Source of the DNA: Saccharothrix violaceirubra
Lineage (GTDB): Bacteria; Actinomycetota; Actinomycetes; Mycobacteriales; Pseudonocardiaceae
DNA length: 64,000 nt
Direction of reading: 5' to 3'
NCBI RefSeq assembly: GCF_014203755.1
Contig: NZ_JACHJS010000001.1
Span: 2,294,001 to 2,358,000 of the forward strand
Shown: in pieces, positions 11,227-19,684 of the stretch
How positions within the stretch are numbered: the first letter of the stretch is position 1
Layout: the number at the start of each line of letters is the position of its first letter
Made by a program: the position numbers and the translations under genes
Notes under the pieces: generated by a model
Told to the model about the DNA's origin: nothing
What the model saw: the letters and a program-made list of their open reading frames with translations, nothing else
Databases searched by the model: none

Positions 11227-12612
11227 GTGACCTCCGACCTCCCCACCACCGCGGGCGCCCTGCGCGCCGCGGGCTACGCGCCCCGAAGCGTCAAAGCCGA
11301 GCTGCGGGAGAACCTGCTGGCCGCGTTGCGCGAGAAGCGGGACCCGTGGCCGGGCATCGTCGGCTTCGACCGGACCGTGCTGCCGCAGCTCGAACGCGCC
11401 GTCCTCGCGGGCCACGACGTGGTCCTGCTGGGCGAACGAGGCCAGGGCAAGACCCGGCTCGCGCGCACCCTCGTCGGCCTGCTCGACGAGTGGACCCCGG
11501 TGATCGCGGGCGCCGAGCTGAACGAGCACCCGCTGGACCCGATCACGCCGGAGTCCGTCCGGCGTGCCGGCGAACTCGGCGACGACCTGCCCGTGGCGTG
11601 GAAGCACCGCTCCGAGCGGTTCACCGAGAAGCTCGCCACGCCCGACACCAGCGTGGGCGACCTGGTCGGCGACATCGACCCGGTCAAGGTCGCGCAGGGG
11701 CGCAGTCTCGGTGACCCGGAGACCGTCCACTACGGCCTGTTGCCCCGCTCGCATCGCGGTGTCTTCACCGTCAACGAGCTGCCCGACCTGGCCGAACGCA
11801 TCCAGGTGTCGCTGCTCAACGTCATGGAGGAGCGCGACATCCAGATCCGCGGCTACACGCTGCGACTGCCGCTGGACGTGCTGCTGATCGCCACGGCCAA
11901 CCCCGAGGACTACACGAACCGGGGCCGCATCATCACCCCCTTGAAAGACCGCTTCGGCGCCGAGATCCGCACCCATTACCCCCTTGAGGTCGAGGCCGAG
12001 GTGGCCCTGGTCCGCCAGGAGGCCGACCTGGTGGCCGAGGTCGGCGACCACCTGTTGGAGGCGATCGCGCGGTTCGTGCGACACCTGCGCGAGTCGTCGG
12101 CCGTCGACCAGCGCTCGGGTGTCTCGGCCCGGTTCGCGGTCGCCGCGGCCGAGACCGTCGCGGCGGCGGCGCTGCGCCGCTCCGCGCTGATCGGCGAGTC
12201 ACCCGCCGTGGCCCGCCCGGTCGACCTGGAGTCCGTGCCGGACGTGCTGCGCGGCAAGCTCGAGTTCGAGGCGGGCGAGGAGGGCCGCGAACGCGAGGTG
12301 CTCACCCATCTGCTGCGCCGGTCCGTCGCGGACACGGCCCGGTCGCGGTTCGCGGGCCTCGACCTGCGCCCGCTCGCCGCGCTGGTGTCCGACGGCCACC
12401 CGGTCGCGACCGGTGAACGCGTCCACGGCGGCGACCTGCTCGCCGCGTTGCCGGAACTGCCCGTGCTGCACGAGATCGCCGCGCGTCTGGGTGTCGGCCC
12501 CCGCGACTCGGCGGGCCGCATCGCCTCGGTCGTGGAACTCGCGCTGGAATCGCTGTACCTGACCAGGCAACTGGCCAAGGACCAGGACGACGAGCGCTCG
12601 GTGTACGGATGA
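11227..12612 (+). CDS. MoxR/magnesium-chelatase-like AAA+ ATPase
   Basis: A 461-residue AAA+ protein. Walker A is GERGQGKTR (69-77). The sensor region LLIATANPEDYTNRGRIITPLKDRFG is typical of the MoxR/chelatase clade, with the preceding FTVNELPDLAERIQVSLLNVMEE as the Walker B helix segment. The C-terminus is helical with RSGVSARFAVAAAETVAA. MoxR-type ATPases work with VWA proteins as metal-insertion or remodelling chaperones, and the next gene is such a VWA partner with a 4-nt overlap. The pair resembles mycobacterial Rv0958/Rv0959 in organisation (from memory). The client is unknown. Confidence 0.85.
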   Translation: MTSDLPTTAGALRAAGYAPRSVKAELRENLLAALREKRDPWPGIVGFDRTVLPQLERAVLAGHDVVLLGERGQGKTRLARTLVGLLDEWTPVIAGAELNEHPLDPITPESVRRAGELGDDLPVAWKHRSERFTEKLATPDTSVGDLVGDIDPVKVAQGRSLGDPETVHYGLLPRSHRGVFTVNELPDLAERIQVSLLNVMEERDIQIRGYTLRLPLDVLLIATANPEDYTNRGRIITPLKDRFGAEIRTHYPLEVEAEVALVRQEADLVAEVGDHLLEAIARFVRHLRESSAVDQRSGVSARFAVAAAETVAAAALRRSALIGESPAVARPVDLESVPDVLRGKLEFEAGEEGREREVLTHLLRRSVADTARSRFAGLDLRPLAALVSDGHPVATGERVHGGDLLAALPELPVLHEIAARLGVGPRDSAGRIASVVELALESLYLTRQLAKDQDDERSVYG

Positions 12613-14540
12613 CCGGTTACCGCTACGGCCGCTACGTCGACGGCCCCGACCCGCTGGAACCGCCGGCCGACCTGCGGTCGGCCGTCGACGAACTCGGCCG
12701 CGAGGTGATGGAGGGTGCCTCGCCCGAGTCGGCGCTGCGCGAACTGCTGCGGCGCGGCGTGGACGGCACGACCGGCCTCGACGACCTGACCGCCCGTGTG
12801 TGGCGCAAGCGCGCCGCGATCCAACGACGGCACCGGCTCGACGGCACGCTCCAGGAGGTGCGGCGCCTGCTGGACGAGGCCGTGGCCGCCGAACGTCGCG
12901 AGCTGTTCCCGGACCCGGACGACGACGCCCGCTTCCGCGAGGCGGTGCTGGACGCGTTGCCGCCGGGCACGGCCGCCGCCGTCACCGAACTGGCCTCCTA
13001 CGACTGGCGCTCGGCCCAGGCCCGCGAGTCCTACGAGAAGATCCGCGGATTGCTCGGTCGGGAACTGCTCGACCAGCGCTTCCAGGGCCTGAAGCAGGCC
13101 ATGGAGACCGTGACGACCGAGGACGTCGACCGCATCCGCCGCATGCTCGACGACCTGAACGGGCTGTTGGCCGACCACGCCGCGGGCCGGGACACCACCG
13201 AACGGTTCGCCGGGTTCATGCGTCGCCACGGCGACTTCTTCCCCGAGAACCCGCGGAACACCGACGAGCTGGTCGACGCCCTGGCCGCCCGGTCGGCCGC
13301 CGCCCGGCGCACGATGAACTCGATGACCGAGGAGCAGCGCCGCGAACTGGCGGAACTGGGCAGCCAGGCGTTCGGCGACCCGGAGACGGCCCGACAACTG
13401 TCCACTTTGGACGGACTGCTCCAGGGTCTCCGGCCCGGCGAGGACTGGACCGGCTCGGCCCGCTTCCGCGGCGACCGGCCCCTCGGCCTCGGCGAGGGTG
13501 CCCAGGCCATGGCGGACCTGGCGGAACTGGACGCGTTGGCCGAACAGCTCGCGCAGTCCTATCCCGGTGCCCGGTTGGAAGACCTCGATCTCGGCGCCCT
13601 CGTCCGCCAGTTGGGACCGGCAGCGGGCGTGGACGCCCGACGTCTCGCGGAGCTGGAACGCCTGCTGCGCAACCAGAACCTGCTGGAGCGCGCGCCGGAC
13701 GGCACGCTCCAGTTGACCCCGAAGGCGTTGCGCCGCCTGGGCGAGACGGCGCTGCGCGGTGTCCTCGACAGCGTGCGCGCCAGGGGCAACCGGGACAGCG
13801 CCCGTGCCGGTGCCGCCGGAGAACCCACCGGCGCCACCCGCCCGTGGGCGTTCGGCGACACCGAACCCTGGAACGTGCCCCGCACGCTGACCAACGCCGT
13901 GCTCCGGACGGGCGGCCTCGGACTGGACGTGGTCGACGTCGAGGTGGACGAGACCGAACAGCGGGCCCGCGCGGCCGTGGCGTTGTGCGTGGACACCTCG
14001 TGGTCCATGGTCCAGGACGGCCGTTGGGTCCCGATGAAGCGCACCGCGCTCGCGCTGCACCACCTGATCAGCACGAGGTTCCGCGGCGACGCGCTGGACC
14101 TGGTCACGTTCGGGCGCCACGCCAGGACGGTCGACATCGGTGAGCTGACCGCCCTCGAAGGCGTCTGGGAACAGGGGACCAACCTCCACCACGCACTCCT
14201 CCTCGCCGGACGGCACCTGCGCCGCCACCCCGATGCCCGACCGGTGGTCCTGGTGGTCACCGACGGCGAACCGACGGCACACCTGGAGGCCGACGGAACC
14301 GCCGACTTCAGCTACCCGTCGACACCGCGGACCCTGGCCAGGACCGTCGCCGAGGTCGACGCGCTGAGCCGCCTGGGCACCGCGTTGACCGTGTTCAAAC
14401 TCGGCGACGACCCGCGCCTGGCCGCGTTCGTGGACATGATCGCCCGCCGGGCGGGCGGGAAGGTCGTGTCCCCGGACGAGGACGGCCTGGGCGCGGCCGT
14501 GGTCTCGGACTACCTGTCGAGCCGTCGCTCACGGCGGTGA
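12609..14540 (+). CDS. VWA-domain protein, partner of the AAA+ ATPase
   Basis: A 643-residue protein. ATG 12609 overlaps the ATPase stop (ATGA). The first 430 residues are helical and acidic, without a recognised fold. The C-terminal VWA domain (about 455-630) carries the MIDAS signature DTSWSM (D-x-S-x-S), a conserved Thr in EQGTNLHHAL, and the third MIDAS Asp in LVVTDGEPTAHLE. There is no signal peptide or membrane helix, so the pair acts in the cytoplasm. MoxR-VWA couples usually remodel or load cofactors onto a client. No client gene is next to it, as the next gene is the convergent ctaD. Confidence 0.85.
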   Translation: MTGYRYGRYVDGPDPLEPPADLRSAVDELGREVMEGASPESALRELLRRGVDGTTGLDDLTARVWRKRAAIQRRHRLDGTLQEVRRLLDEAVAAERRELFPDPDDDARFREAVLDALPPGTAAAVTELASYDWRSAQARESYEKIRGLLGRELLDQRFQGLKQAMETVTTEDVDRIRRMLDDLNGLLADHAAGRDTTERFAGFMRRHGDFFPENPRNTDELVDALAARSAAARRTMNSMTEEQRRELAELGSQAFGDPETARQLSTLDGLLQGLRPGEDWTGSARFRGDRPLGLGEGAQAMADLAELDALAEQLAQSYPGARLEDLDLGALVRQLGPAAGVDARRLAELERLLRNQNLLERAPDGTLQLTPKALRRLGETALRGVLDSVRARGNRDSARAGAAGEPTGATRPWAFGDTEPWNVPRTLTNAVLRTGGLGLDVVDVEVDETEQRARAAVALCVDTSWSMVQDGRWVPMKRTALALHHLISTRFRGDALDLVTFGRHARTVDIGELTALEGVWEQGTNLHHALLLAGRHLRRHPDARPVVLVVTDGEPTAHLEADGTADFSYPSTPRTLARTVAEVDALSRLGTALTVFKLGDDPRLAAFVDMIARRAGGKVVSPDEDGLGAAVVSDYLSSRRSRR

Positions 14541-14619
14541 GCGACGAGGCGGAAGTGTGGAGCAGGGGCCGGTGGCGGTGCATCCCACTTGCGACCTGGT
14601 CGACGAGAGTCACCCGATC

Positions 14620-14673
14620 GAAGGTGCCTGAATGCACATTTCATGGTGTCCGAACGCATAACTCGCGCGGTTT
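14620..14673 (-). repeat. Extragenic repeat, reverse-strand copy
   Basis: Read on the minus strand this is AAACCGCGCGAGTTATGCG, then TTCGGACACC, then ATGAAATGTGCATTCAGGC with ACC: units A and B of the family at 7201-7310. It starts inside the ctaD stop codon (TAA, 14674-14672). It lies between the convergent VWA and ctaD genes. Confidence 0.8.
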
Positions 14674-16348
14674 ACCGGTGGCCTGACTCCGAGCGCAGGC
14701 GGTCGACCATGTGGGGGTAGTGGAGTTCGAACGCGGGGCGCTCGGAGCGGATGCGGGGGAGTTCGGTGAAGTTGTGCCGGGGAGGTGGCGAGGAAGTGGC
14801 CCACTCCAGGGAGTTCCCGAAGCCCCAAGGGTCGTCGTGGGGAGCCGGGTCGCCGAAGCGGTAGGAGCGGAAGACGTTCCACACGAACGGAAGCACGGAG
14901 AGCCCGAGCAGGAACGCCCCGACGGTCGACACCATGTTCAGCACCGTGAACCCGTCGGAGGGAAGGTAGTCCGCGTACCGGCGGGGCATGCCCTCGTCGC
15001 CGAGCCAGTGCTGCACCAGGAACGTCAGGTGGAAGCCGAGGAACGTGGTCCAGAAGTGCAGCTTCCCCAACGGCTCCGACAGCATCCGCCCGGTCATCTT
15101 GGGGAACCAGAAGTAGATCCCCGCGTAGGTCGCGAAGACGATCGTGCCGAACAGCACGTAGTGGAAGTGCGCCACGACGAAGTACGTGTCCGTGACGTGG
15201 AAGTCCAGCGGCGGCGACGCCAGCAGGATGCCGGTCAGCCCGCCCAGCAGGAACGTCACCAGGAACCCGATCGAGAACAGCATCGGGCTCTCGAACGTGA
15301 GCTGACCCCGCCACATCGTGCCGATCCAGTTGAAGAACTTGATCCCGGTGGGTACCGCGATCAGGAACGTCATCACCGAGAAGAACGGCAGCAGCACCGC
15401 GCCCGTGGCGAACATGTGATGCGCCCACACCGCGACGGAGAGGGCCGCGATCGCGAACGTGGCGTACACCAGACCGCGATACCCGAACAGCGGTTTGCGG
15501 CTGAACACCGGGAAGATCTCCGACACGATGCCGAAGAACGGCAACGCCACGATGTACACCTCGGGATGCCCGAAGAACCAGAACAGGTGCTGCCACAGGA
15601 TCACGCCGCCGTTGGCCGGGTCGAACACGTGCGCGCCCAGGTGCCGGTCGGCGGCCAGGCCCATCAGGGCGGCGGTCAGGATCGGGAACGCCAGCAGGAT
15701 CAGGATCGACGTGACGAAGATGTTCCAGGTGAAGATCGGCATCCGGAACATCGTCATGCCGGGCCCGCGCAAGCACACCACGGTCGTGACCATGTTGACC
15801 CCGCCCAGGATCGTGCCCAGACCGGACACCGCCAGACCCATGATCCACAGGTCCGCGCCGACACCCGGCGAGTGCGCGAAGTCCGCCAACGGCGTGTAGG
15901 CGGTCCACCCGAAGTCGGCGGCGCCACCGGGCGCGACGAACCCGAGCAGCACGGTCAGCCCGCCGAACAGGTACAGCCAGTAGCTGAACGCGTTCAGGCG
16001 GGGGAACGCCACGTCGGGCGAGCCGATCTGGAGCGGCAGCACGAAGTTCGCGAACCCGAACAGGATCGGCGTCGCGTAGAGCAGCAGCATGATCGTGCCG
16101 TGCATGGTGAACAGCTGGTTGTACTGCTCGGACGACAGGAACTGGAGTCCCGGCCGGGCCAACTCGCCCCGGACCAGCAACGCCATGAACCCGCCGACGA
16201 GGAAGAACCCGAACGACGTCGTCAGGTACATCAGCCCGATCCGCTTGGGGTCGGTCGTGCGCAGCAGGCCGAGCAGCACGGACCCCTTCGGACCGGGTCG
16301 TGCCGCGCCGGGGTGCGTGATGACGGGTTCCGGTTCGAGTGCGGTCAC
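14672..16348 (-). CDS. ctaD: Cytochrome c oxidase subunit I (aa3 type)
   Basis: A 558-residue integral membrane haem-copper oxidase subunit with about 12 helices. Ligands visible: His in [11 protein letters not shown] (haem a), GHPEVYI (CuB His cross-linked to Tyr), AHHMFATG (two CuB His), and [10 protein letters not shown] (haem a3 and haem a His). It reduces O2 to water and pumps protons. I chose GTG 16348 (VTALEPEP) because GGGAGG lies 6-7 nt upstream. The GTG 15 nt further out lacks this. No subunit II/III genes are adjacent, so it must assemble with subunits encoded elsewhere and may be an alternative paralogue. Confidence 0.93.
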   Translation of the reverse strand: MTALEPEPVITHPGAARPGPKGSVLLGLLRTTDPKRIGLMYLTTSFGFFLVGGFMALLVRGELARPGLQFLSSEQYNQLFTMHGTIMLLLYATPILFGFANFVLPLQIGSPDVAFPRLNAFSYWLYLFGGLTVLLGFVAPGGAADFGWTAYTPLADFAHSPGVGADLWIMGLAVSGLGTILGGVNMVTTVVCLRGPGMTMFRMPIFTWNIFVTSILILLAFPILTAALMGLAADRHLGAHVFDPANGGVILWQHLFWFFGHPEVYIVALPFFGIVSEIFPVFSRKPLFGYRGLVYATFAIAALSVAVWAHHMFATGAVLLPFFSVMTFLIAVPTGIKFFNWIGTMWRGQLTFESPMLFSIGFLVTFLLGGLTGILLASPPLDFHVTDTYFVVAHFHYVLFGTIVFATYAGIYFWFPKMTGRMLSEPLGKLHFWTTFLGFHLTFLVQHWLGDEGMPRRYADYLPSDGFTVLNMVSTVGAFLLGLSVLPFVWNVFRSYRFGDPAPHDDPWGFGNSLEWATSSPPPRHNFTELPRIRSERPAFELHYPHMVDRLRSESGHR

Positions 16349-16413
16349 GACCGCCTCCCTCACGTCGGGCCGGCTCCCATCGTCGACCCGGTGCGGACGC
16401 TGTGCAATCGGCC

Positions 16414-16431
16414 GTCCCGCGATCGCGGGAC
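16414..16431. promoter_or_regulatory. Perfect 18-bp palindrome between divergent ctaD and mshC
   Basis: GTCCCGCGATCGCGGGAC is identical to its complement. It lies 66 nt upstream of the ctaD start and 70 nt upstream of mshC, so a dimeric regulator bound here could influence both. No protein can be assigned. Confidence 0.4.
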
Positions 16432-16473
16432 CACGATCGGGCCAACGCGGTGTCCCGGCAGGCGGACGGCTCC

Positions 16474-16500
16474 TTGAACCCGCGAGTTATGGTCGGAACC
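16474..16500 (+). repeat. Partial extragenic repeat overlapping the mshC promoter
   Basis: TTGAACCCGCGAGTTATGG then TCGGAACC matches unit A of the 7201-7310 family, ending directly at the mshC ATG. The -10 box TATGGT (16488-16493) is inside it. Confidence 0.6.
16488..16493 (+). promoter_or_regulatory. -10 box TATGGT, leaderless mshC start
   Basis: TATGGT ends 7 nt before ATG 16501. There is no ribosome site, so the transcript is predicted to begin at or next to the start codon. Confidence 0.5.
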
Positions 16501-17739
16501 ATGCAGACCTGGTCAGCCGCCCCCGTGCCGCGCGTCGCGGGCGAGCCGCGTCCCCTGAGGCTCTACGACACCGCCACGGGCGAGGTCCGCCCCACCGCGC
16601 CGGGTGCGACGGCGCGGCTCTACGTCTGCGGCATCACGCCGTACGACGCGACCCACCTCGGGCACGCGGCCACCTACCTGGCGTTCGACCTCGTCCACCG
16701 GGTGTGGCTCGACAACGGACACGACGTGCACTACGTACAGAACGTGACCGACATCGACGATCCGCTCCTCGAACGGGCGGAACGCGACCAGGACGACTGG
16801 GTCGTGCTCGGCATGCGGGAGACGGCCCTGTTCCGCGAGGACATGGTCGCCCTGCGGGTGCTGCCGCCGCGCCAGTACATCGGCGCGGTCGAGGCCATCC
16901 CCGAGATCGTCGAGGCGATCGCCAAGCTGCTGGCCGACGGCTCCGCGTACCGGGTCGACGACGCGGAGTACCCGGACGTCTACTTCGACAAGTCGGCCAC
17001 CGGCCGGTTCGGCTACGAGTCGAACTACGACGAGGAGAAGATGACGGCCCTGTTCGCCGAACGCGGCGGCGACCCGGACCGGCCGGGCAAGCGGCACCCG
17101 CTGGACGCGCTGCTGTGGCGCGCGGCCCGGCCGGGCGAGCCGTCGTGGCCGTCGGAGCTGGGGGAGGGGCGGCCGGGCTGGCACATCGAGTGCAGCGCGA
17201 TCGCGTTGAACCGGCTGGGCACCGGGTTCGACATCCAGGGCGGCGGCTCGGATTTGATCTTCCCGCACCACGAGTTCAGCTCCGCGCACGCCGAGGCGCT
17301 GACCGGCGAGCACCCGTTCGCCCGGCACTACGTGCACACCGGCATGATCGGGTTGGACGGCGAGAAGATGTCGAAGAGCAGGGGAAACCTGGTCTTCGTG
17401 TCGAAGTTGCGGGCCGAGAAGGTCGACCCGAACGCGGTCAGGTTGGCGTTGATCTCGGGCCACTACCGGACGGACCGGGCGTGGACGCAGGTGTTGTTGG
17501 AGCAGGCGCAGGGGCGGTTGGACCGGTGGCGTCGGGCGGCGGCGCTGGCGAGCGGGCCGGACGCGACGGACACGGTGGCGCGACTGCGTGACCACCTGGG
17601 CAACGACCTGGACACGCCTTCGGCGCTCGCGGCGTTGGACGCGTGGGCGGACGCCGCGTTGACGAGCGGGGGATCGGACCTGACCGGGTCGACCCTGTTC
17701 CGGGCGGCGGTGGACGCGCTCCTGGGTGTGCAGCTCTGA
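16501..17739 (+). CDS. mshC: Mycothiol cysteine ligase MshC
   Basis: A 412-residue ligase of the cysteinyl-tRNA synthetase family. It joins Cys to GlcN-Ins with ATP, the third committed step of mycothiol synthesis. [20 protein letters not shown] carries the zinc Cys and the HIGH-like motif. [10 protein letters not shown] has the second zinc Cys, followed by [14 protein letters not shown] (further ligands) and [10 protein letters not shown] (KMSKS). At 412 residues it lacks the anticodon-binding tail of true CysRS, which marks Msh[14 protein letters not shown] is the MshC-specific form. It begins the region that follows M. tuberculosis Rv2130c-Rv2095c order. Confidence 0.95.
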   Translation: MQTWSAAPVPRVAGEPRPLRLYDTATGEVRPTAPGATARLYVCGITPYDATHLGHAATYLAFDLVHRVWLDNGHDVHYVQNVTDIDDPLLERAERDQDDWVVLGMRETALFREDMVALRVLPPRQYIGAVEAIPEIVEAIAKLLADGSAYRVDDAEYPDVYFDKSATGRFGYESNYDEEKMTALFAERGGDPDRPGKRHPLDALLWRAARPGEPSWPSELGEGRPGWHIECSAIALNRLGTGFDIQGGGSDLIFPHHEFSSAHAEALTGEHPFARHYVHTGMIGLDGEKMSKSRGNLVFVSKLRAEKVDPNAVRLALISGHYRTDRAWTQVLLEQAQGRLDRWRRAAALASGPDATDTVARLRDHLGNDLDTPSALAALDAWADAALTSGGSDLTGSTLFRAAVDALLGVQL

Positions 17740-17744
17740 CCTGA

Positions 17745-17775
17745 AGGTGCCCCGACCGGGAAGGTCGGGGCACCT
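17745..17775. terminator. Bidirectional hairpin between mshC and a DUF397 gene
   Basis: A perfect 13-bp stem (AGGTGCCCCGACC with its complement at 17763-17775) and a 5-nt loop lie 6 nt after the mshC stop and 3 nt before the convergent DUF397 stop. Confidence 0.75.
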
Positions 17776-17778
17776 CGC

Positions 17779-17955
17779 TCAGCGGGCGACGCGCTTGAGG
17801 AGCGCGGCGAACGCGACCGGGGACACTGTGAGTTGATCACCGGCGGGGTTCTTGGAGTCACGCAGCCCGACGCAACCTGAACGGGCCACTTCGACGCAGG
17901 AACCGTCCGGCGTCGAGTACGACGACTTGCGCCAGCTCGCCGATGGGCCTGCCAT
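17779..17955 (-). CDS. DUF397 protein
   Basis: A 58-residue DUF397 protein with the family signature WRKSSYSTPDGSCVEVAR, then VGLRDSKNPAG and AFAALLK. DUF397 proteins occur almost only in actinomycetes beside XRE regulators with a DUF5753 domain, as in the whiJ/abaA loci that influence development. Biochemical function is unknown. Three starts are stacked (GTG 17961, ATG 17958, ATG 17955). I chose 17955 because AGGAG then lies 5 nt upstream. It is last in the XRE-DUF397-DUF397 operon. Confidence 0.88.
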   Translation of the reverse strand: MAGPSASWRKSSYSTPDGSCVEVARSGCVGLRDSKNPAGDQLTVSPVAFAALLKRVAR

Positions 17956-17979
17956 CATCACTCCTGCGGATCGACGGAC

Positions 17980-18165
17980 TCAGCGGCGGATGCCGTCGAG
18001 AAGCGCGTTGAACGCGGTCGCGGAGACGGTGAAGTGCCCGCCGGCCGGGTTCTTGGAGTCACGCAGCCCGACGACGCTGTTCGACCGGGCGACCTCCACG
18101 CAGGAGCCGTTCGACGACGAGCGGGAGGACTTTCGCCACGTCGCCTGCGCTGCCAGGGCTTCCAC
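17980..18165 (-). CDS. DUF397 protein (paralogue)
   Basis: A 61-residue DUF397 protein (WRKSSRSSSNGSCVEVAR, VVGLRDSKNPAGGHF, AFNALLDGIRR), about 60% like the following one, so probably a tandem duplicate. GTG 18165 has AAGGAG 7 nt upstream. It starts 4 nt after the XRE regulator stop, so co-translation is likely. In known pairs such a small protein is thought to modulate the adjacent XRE regulator; here that is inference. Confidence 0.88.
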   Translation of the reverse strand: MEALAAQATWRKSSRSSSNGSCVEVARSNSVVGLRDSKNPAGGHFTVSATAFNALLDGIRR

Positions 18166-18169
18166 TGTT

Positions 18170-19024
18170 CTACTCCTTCAATATCGACTCGATGAGCTTC
18201 CGGGAGTTCTCGACCGACAGTGCGAGTCCTTCGAGTACCCCGAAGGCATACTTGCACCTGCGGACCTCGGCTGGATTGTCGGTCAAGGTCACCTCGACGA
18301 GATCCTCCTGGTGAACGATCGGCGGATCGAACTCACCGAACTCGAAAATGGAGTAGGGCTGCGAGTGTCCGATGTGCAGACCCGCCGTGAACGGGAGGAT
18401 CTGGACGGTGATGTTCTCGGCTTCGCCTACCTCCAGCAGATGCCTCAACTGCGTGGTCTGGACGTCCCATCCGCCTGCGCGGTAGCGGATGGACTCCTCG
18501 CCGCAGATGGCGTGCAGGCGAGCGCGTGGATTATCCAGCACAGCCTGGCGTCGCATCCGTAGCTCGACTGCCCGTTCGACATCTTCAGGGCGGGTCTTGG
18601 CTCCCGCGACGTTGATCGCCGCTCGCGCCCAGTCGGGAGTTTGTAGCAGGCCAGGAACCCAGCCTCCAGCGCACATCTTGGTGTCGATCGCCGAGGTCTC
18701 GTAGCCGATCAGCTTCGAGAGGTTGGGCGAGGTGATGTCGTTGTACTCGTGCCACCACTCGCGGCGCTTGGCGCGTTCGCGTAGTGCGAGCAGGGTCGCG
18801 ACCTCTTCGTCCGTCGCCTCAAGGATCTTCGCCGCCGCTGCCAGGTGCTCGCTCGACGGAATCGCGACTCCGGTCTCGACCTGACTCCACGTCGGTTGGC
18901 TCAGACCCGCGGCCTTGGCGACGTCCGCCACGCGCAGCGTGGTGATCCGGCCGCGCAGCGCCCTGAGCGTCAGCCCGAGTCGCCGTGTCGCCAGTGTGGC
19001 GCTCACGCCGTCCAACTCGTCCAC
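18170..19024 (-). CDS. XRE-family regulator with DUF5753 domain
   Basis: A 284-residue regulator. The N-terminal HTH_31/XRE domain (about 12-70) has VADVAKAAGLSQPTWSQVETG. The C-terminal DUF5753 domain (about 95-275) shows LIGYETSAIDTKMCAGGWVPGLLQTPDWARA, ARLHAICGEESIRYR and LPFTAGLHIGHSQPYSIFEF. GTG 19024 is fixed by AAAGGAGG 7 nt upstream. The frame's earlier start adds 18 residues before this strong ribosome site. It heads the operon with two DUF397 genes. The divergent spacer towards 19190 has lower GC and an 8-bp GAATATTC palindrome at 19049-19056, a candidate self-operator. Confidence 0.9.
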   Translation of the reverse strand: MDELDGVSATLATRRLGLTLRALRGRITTLRVADVAKAAGLSQPTWSQVETGVAIPSSEHLAAAAKILEATDEEVATLLALRERAKRREWWHEYNDITSPNLSKLIGYETSAIDTKMCAGGWVPGLLQTPDWARAAINVAGAKTRPEDVERAVELRMRRQAVLDNPRARLHAICGEESIRYRAGGWDVQTTQLRHLLEVGEAENITVQILPFTAGLHIGHSQPYSIFEFGEFDPPIVHQEDLVEVTLTDNPAEVRRCKYAFGVLEGLALSVENSRKLIESILKE

Positions 19025-19189
19025 TGGCGTACCTCCTTTGTGTCTCTTGAATATTCCACCGATCGGCGTACTCGCCAAGTGGGGATGGATTGCGCCAATA
19101 TTGAAGGCAACCCTCGGAAGATCACCTTAAATCAGCATGGCATACCCCTGGTGTGCGTCTGCGCACCCATCGTGAACAGGGAGAACGCA

Positions 19190-19627
19190 ATGACGAGTCG
19201 GATTTCCATGAGCATGACCATGGCGCTCGACGAGGACGTGACCGTCGGATTGCGGGGAAGTCTGGGGTCGTCCGCCCGGCTGCTGATCGGGGACCGGATC
19301 GAGATCGTGCTGGAGGAGCAGCACCTCCGTGCGCTGCACGCGCAGGTGGAAGCCACCGTGCGGGACGCGGCGCTGGTGAAGGCGGCCGACGACGTGCTCG
19401 ACGAAGCCTTCCACGCGGCGTCGCAGGCGCGGTCGGCGGCGGAACGTGCGCGTGAGTTCTCGAAGAGCGCGTTGACGCCGGTCCAGATCGCGTCGGCGCT
19501 CGAACTGGCCCGCAGCGCGGACCGTGCGGCGCAGGAAGCCCAGCGTCTGGTGGAGGAAGCCGCGACGGCGATGCGGTCGGCCGACGAGGTGGCCGAGCGG
19601 GTGTTGGCGCTGGTCACGGCGTCCTGA
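19190..19627 (+). CDS. Ala-rich helical protein of unknown function beside the XRE module
   Basis: A 145-residue protein. ATG 19190 has AGGGAG upstream. After a short N-terminus (SMTMALDEDVTVGLRGSL) the rest is predicted helical: EAFHAASQARSAAERAREF, ALELARSADRAAQEAQRLVE and EEAATAMRSADEVAERVL, with heptad-like Ala/Leu spacing. That suggests a coiled coil. There is no signal peptide or membrane helix. It diverges from the XRE regulator across a 165-bp AT-richer spacer, so it may be that regulator's target (inference). A strong hairpin follows it. I do not recognise the family. Confidence 0.65.
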   Translation: MTSRISMSMTMALDEDVTVGLRGSLGSSARLLIGDRIEIVLEEQHLRALHAQVEATVRDAALVKAADDVLDEAFHAASQARSAAERAREFSKSALTPVQIASALELARSADRAAQEAQRLVEEAATAMRSADEVAERVLALVTAS

Positions 19628-19632
19628 CAAAG

Positions 19633-19670
19633 CGAGCGGGCCGCCTCTCCGGGGAGAGACGGCCCGCTCG
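19633..19670. terminator. Bidirectional hairpin
   Basis: CGAGCGGGCCG pairs with CGGCCCGCTCG, one mismatch follows, then CTCTC pairs with GAGAG around a short loop. It lies 5 nt after the stop at 19627 and 14 nt before the convergent protease stop. Confidence 0.75.
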
Positions 19671-19684
19671 GTCATGCCGGGAAC

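Noticed and set aside
10644..11249. Pro/Arg/Thr-rich open frame on the minus strand across the G-rich block
   Set aside because: Its TRPDRTGPDP-type composition is dictated by the repeat, it overlaps the next gene's start, and no ribosome site or family pattern is present.
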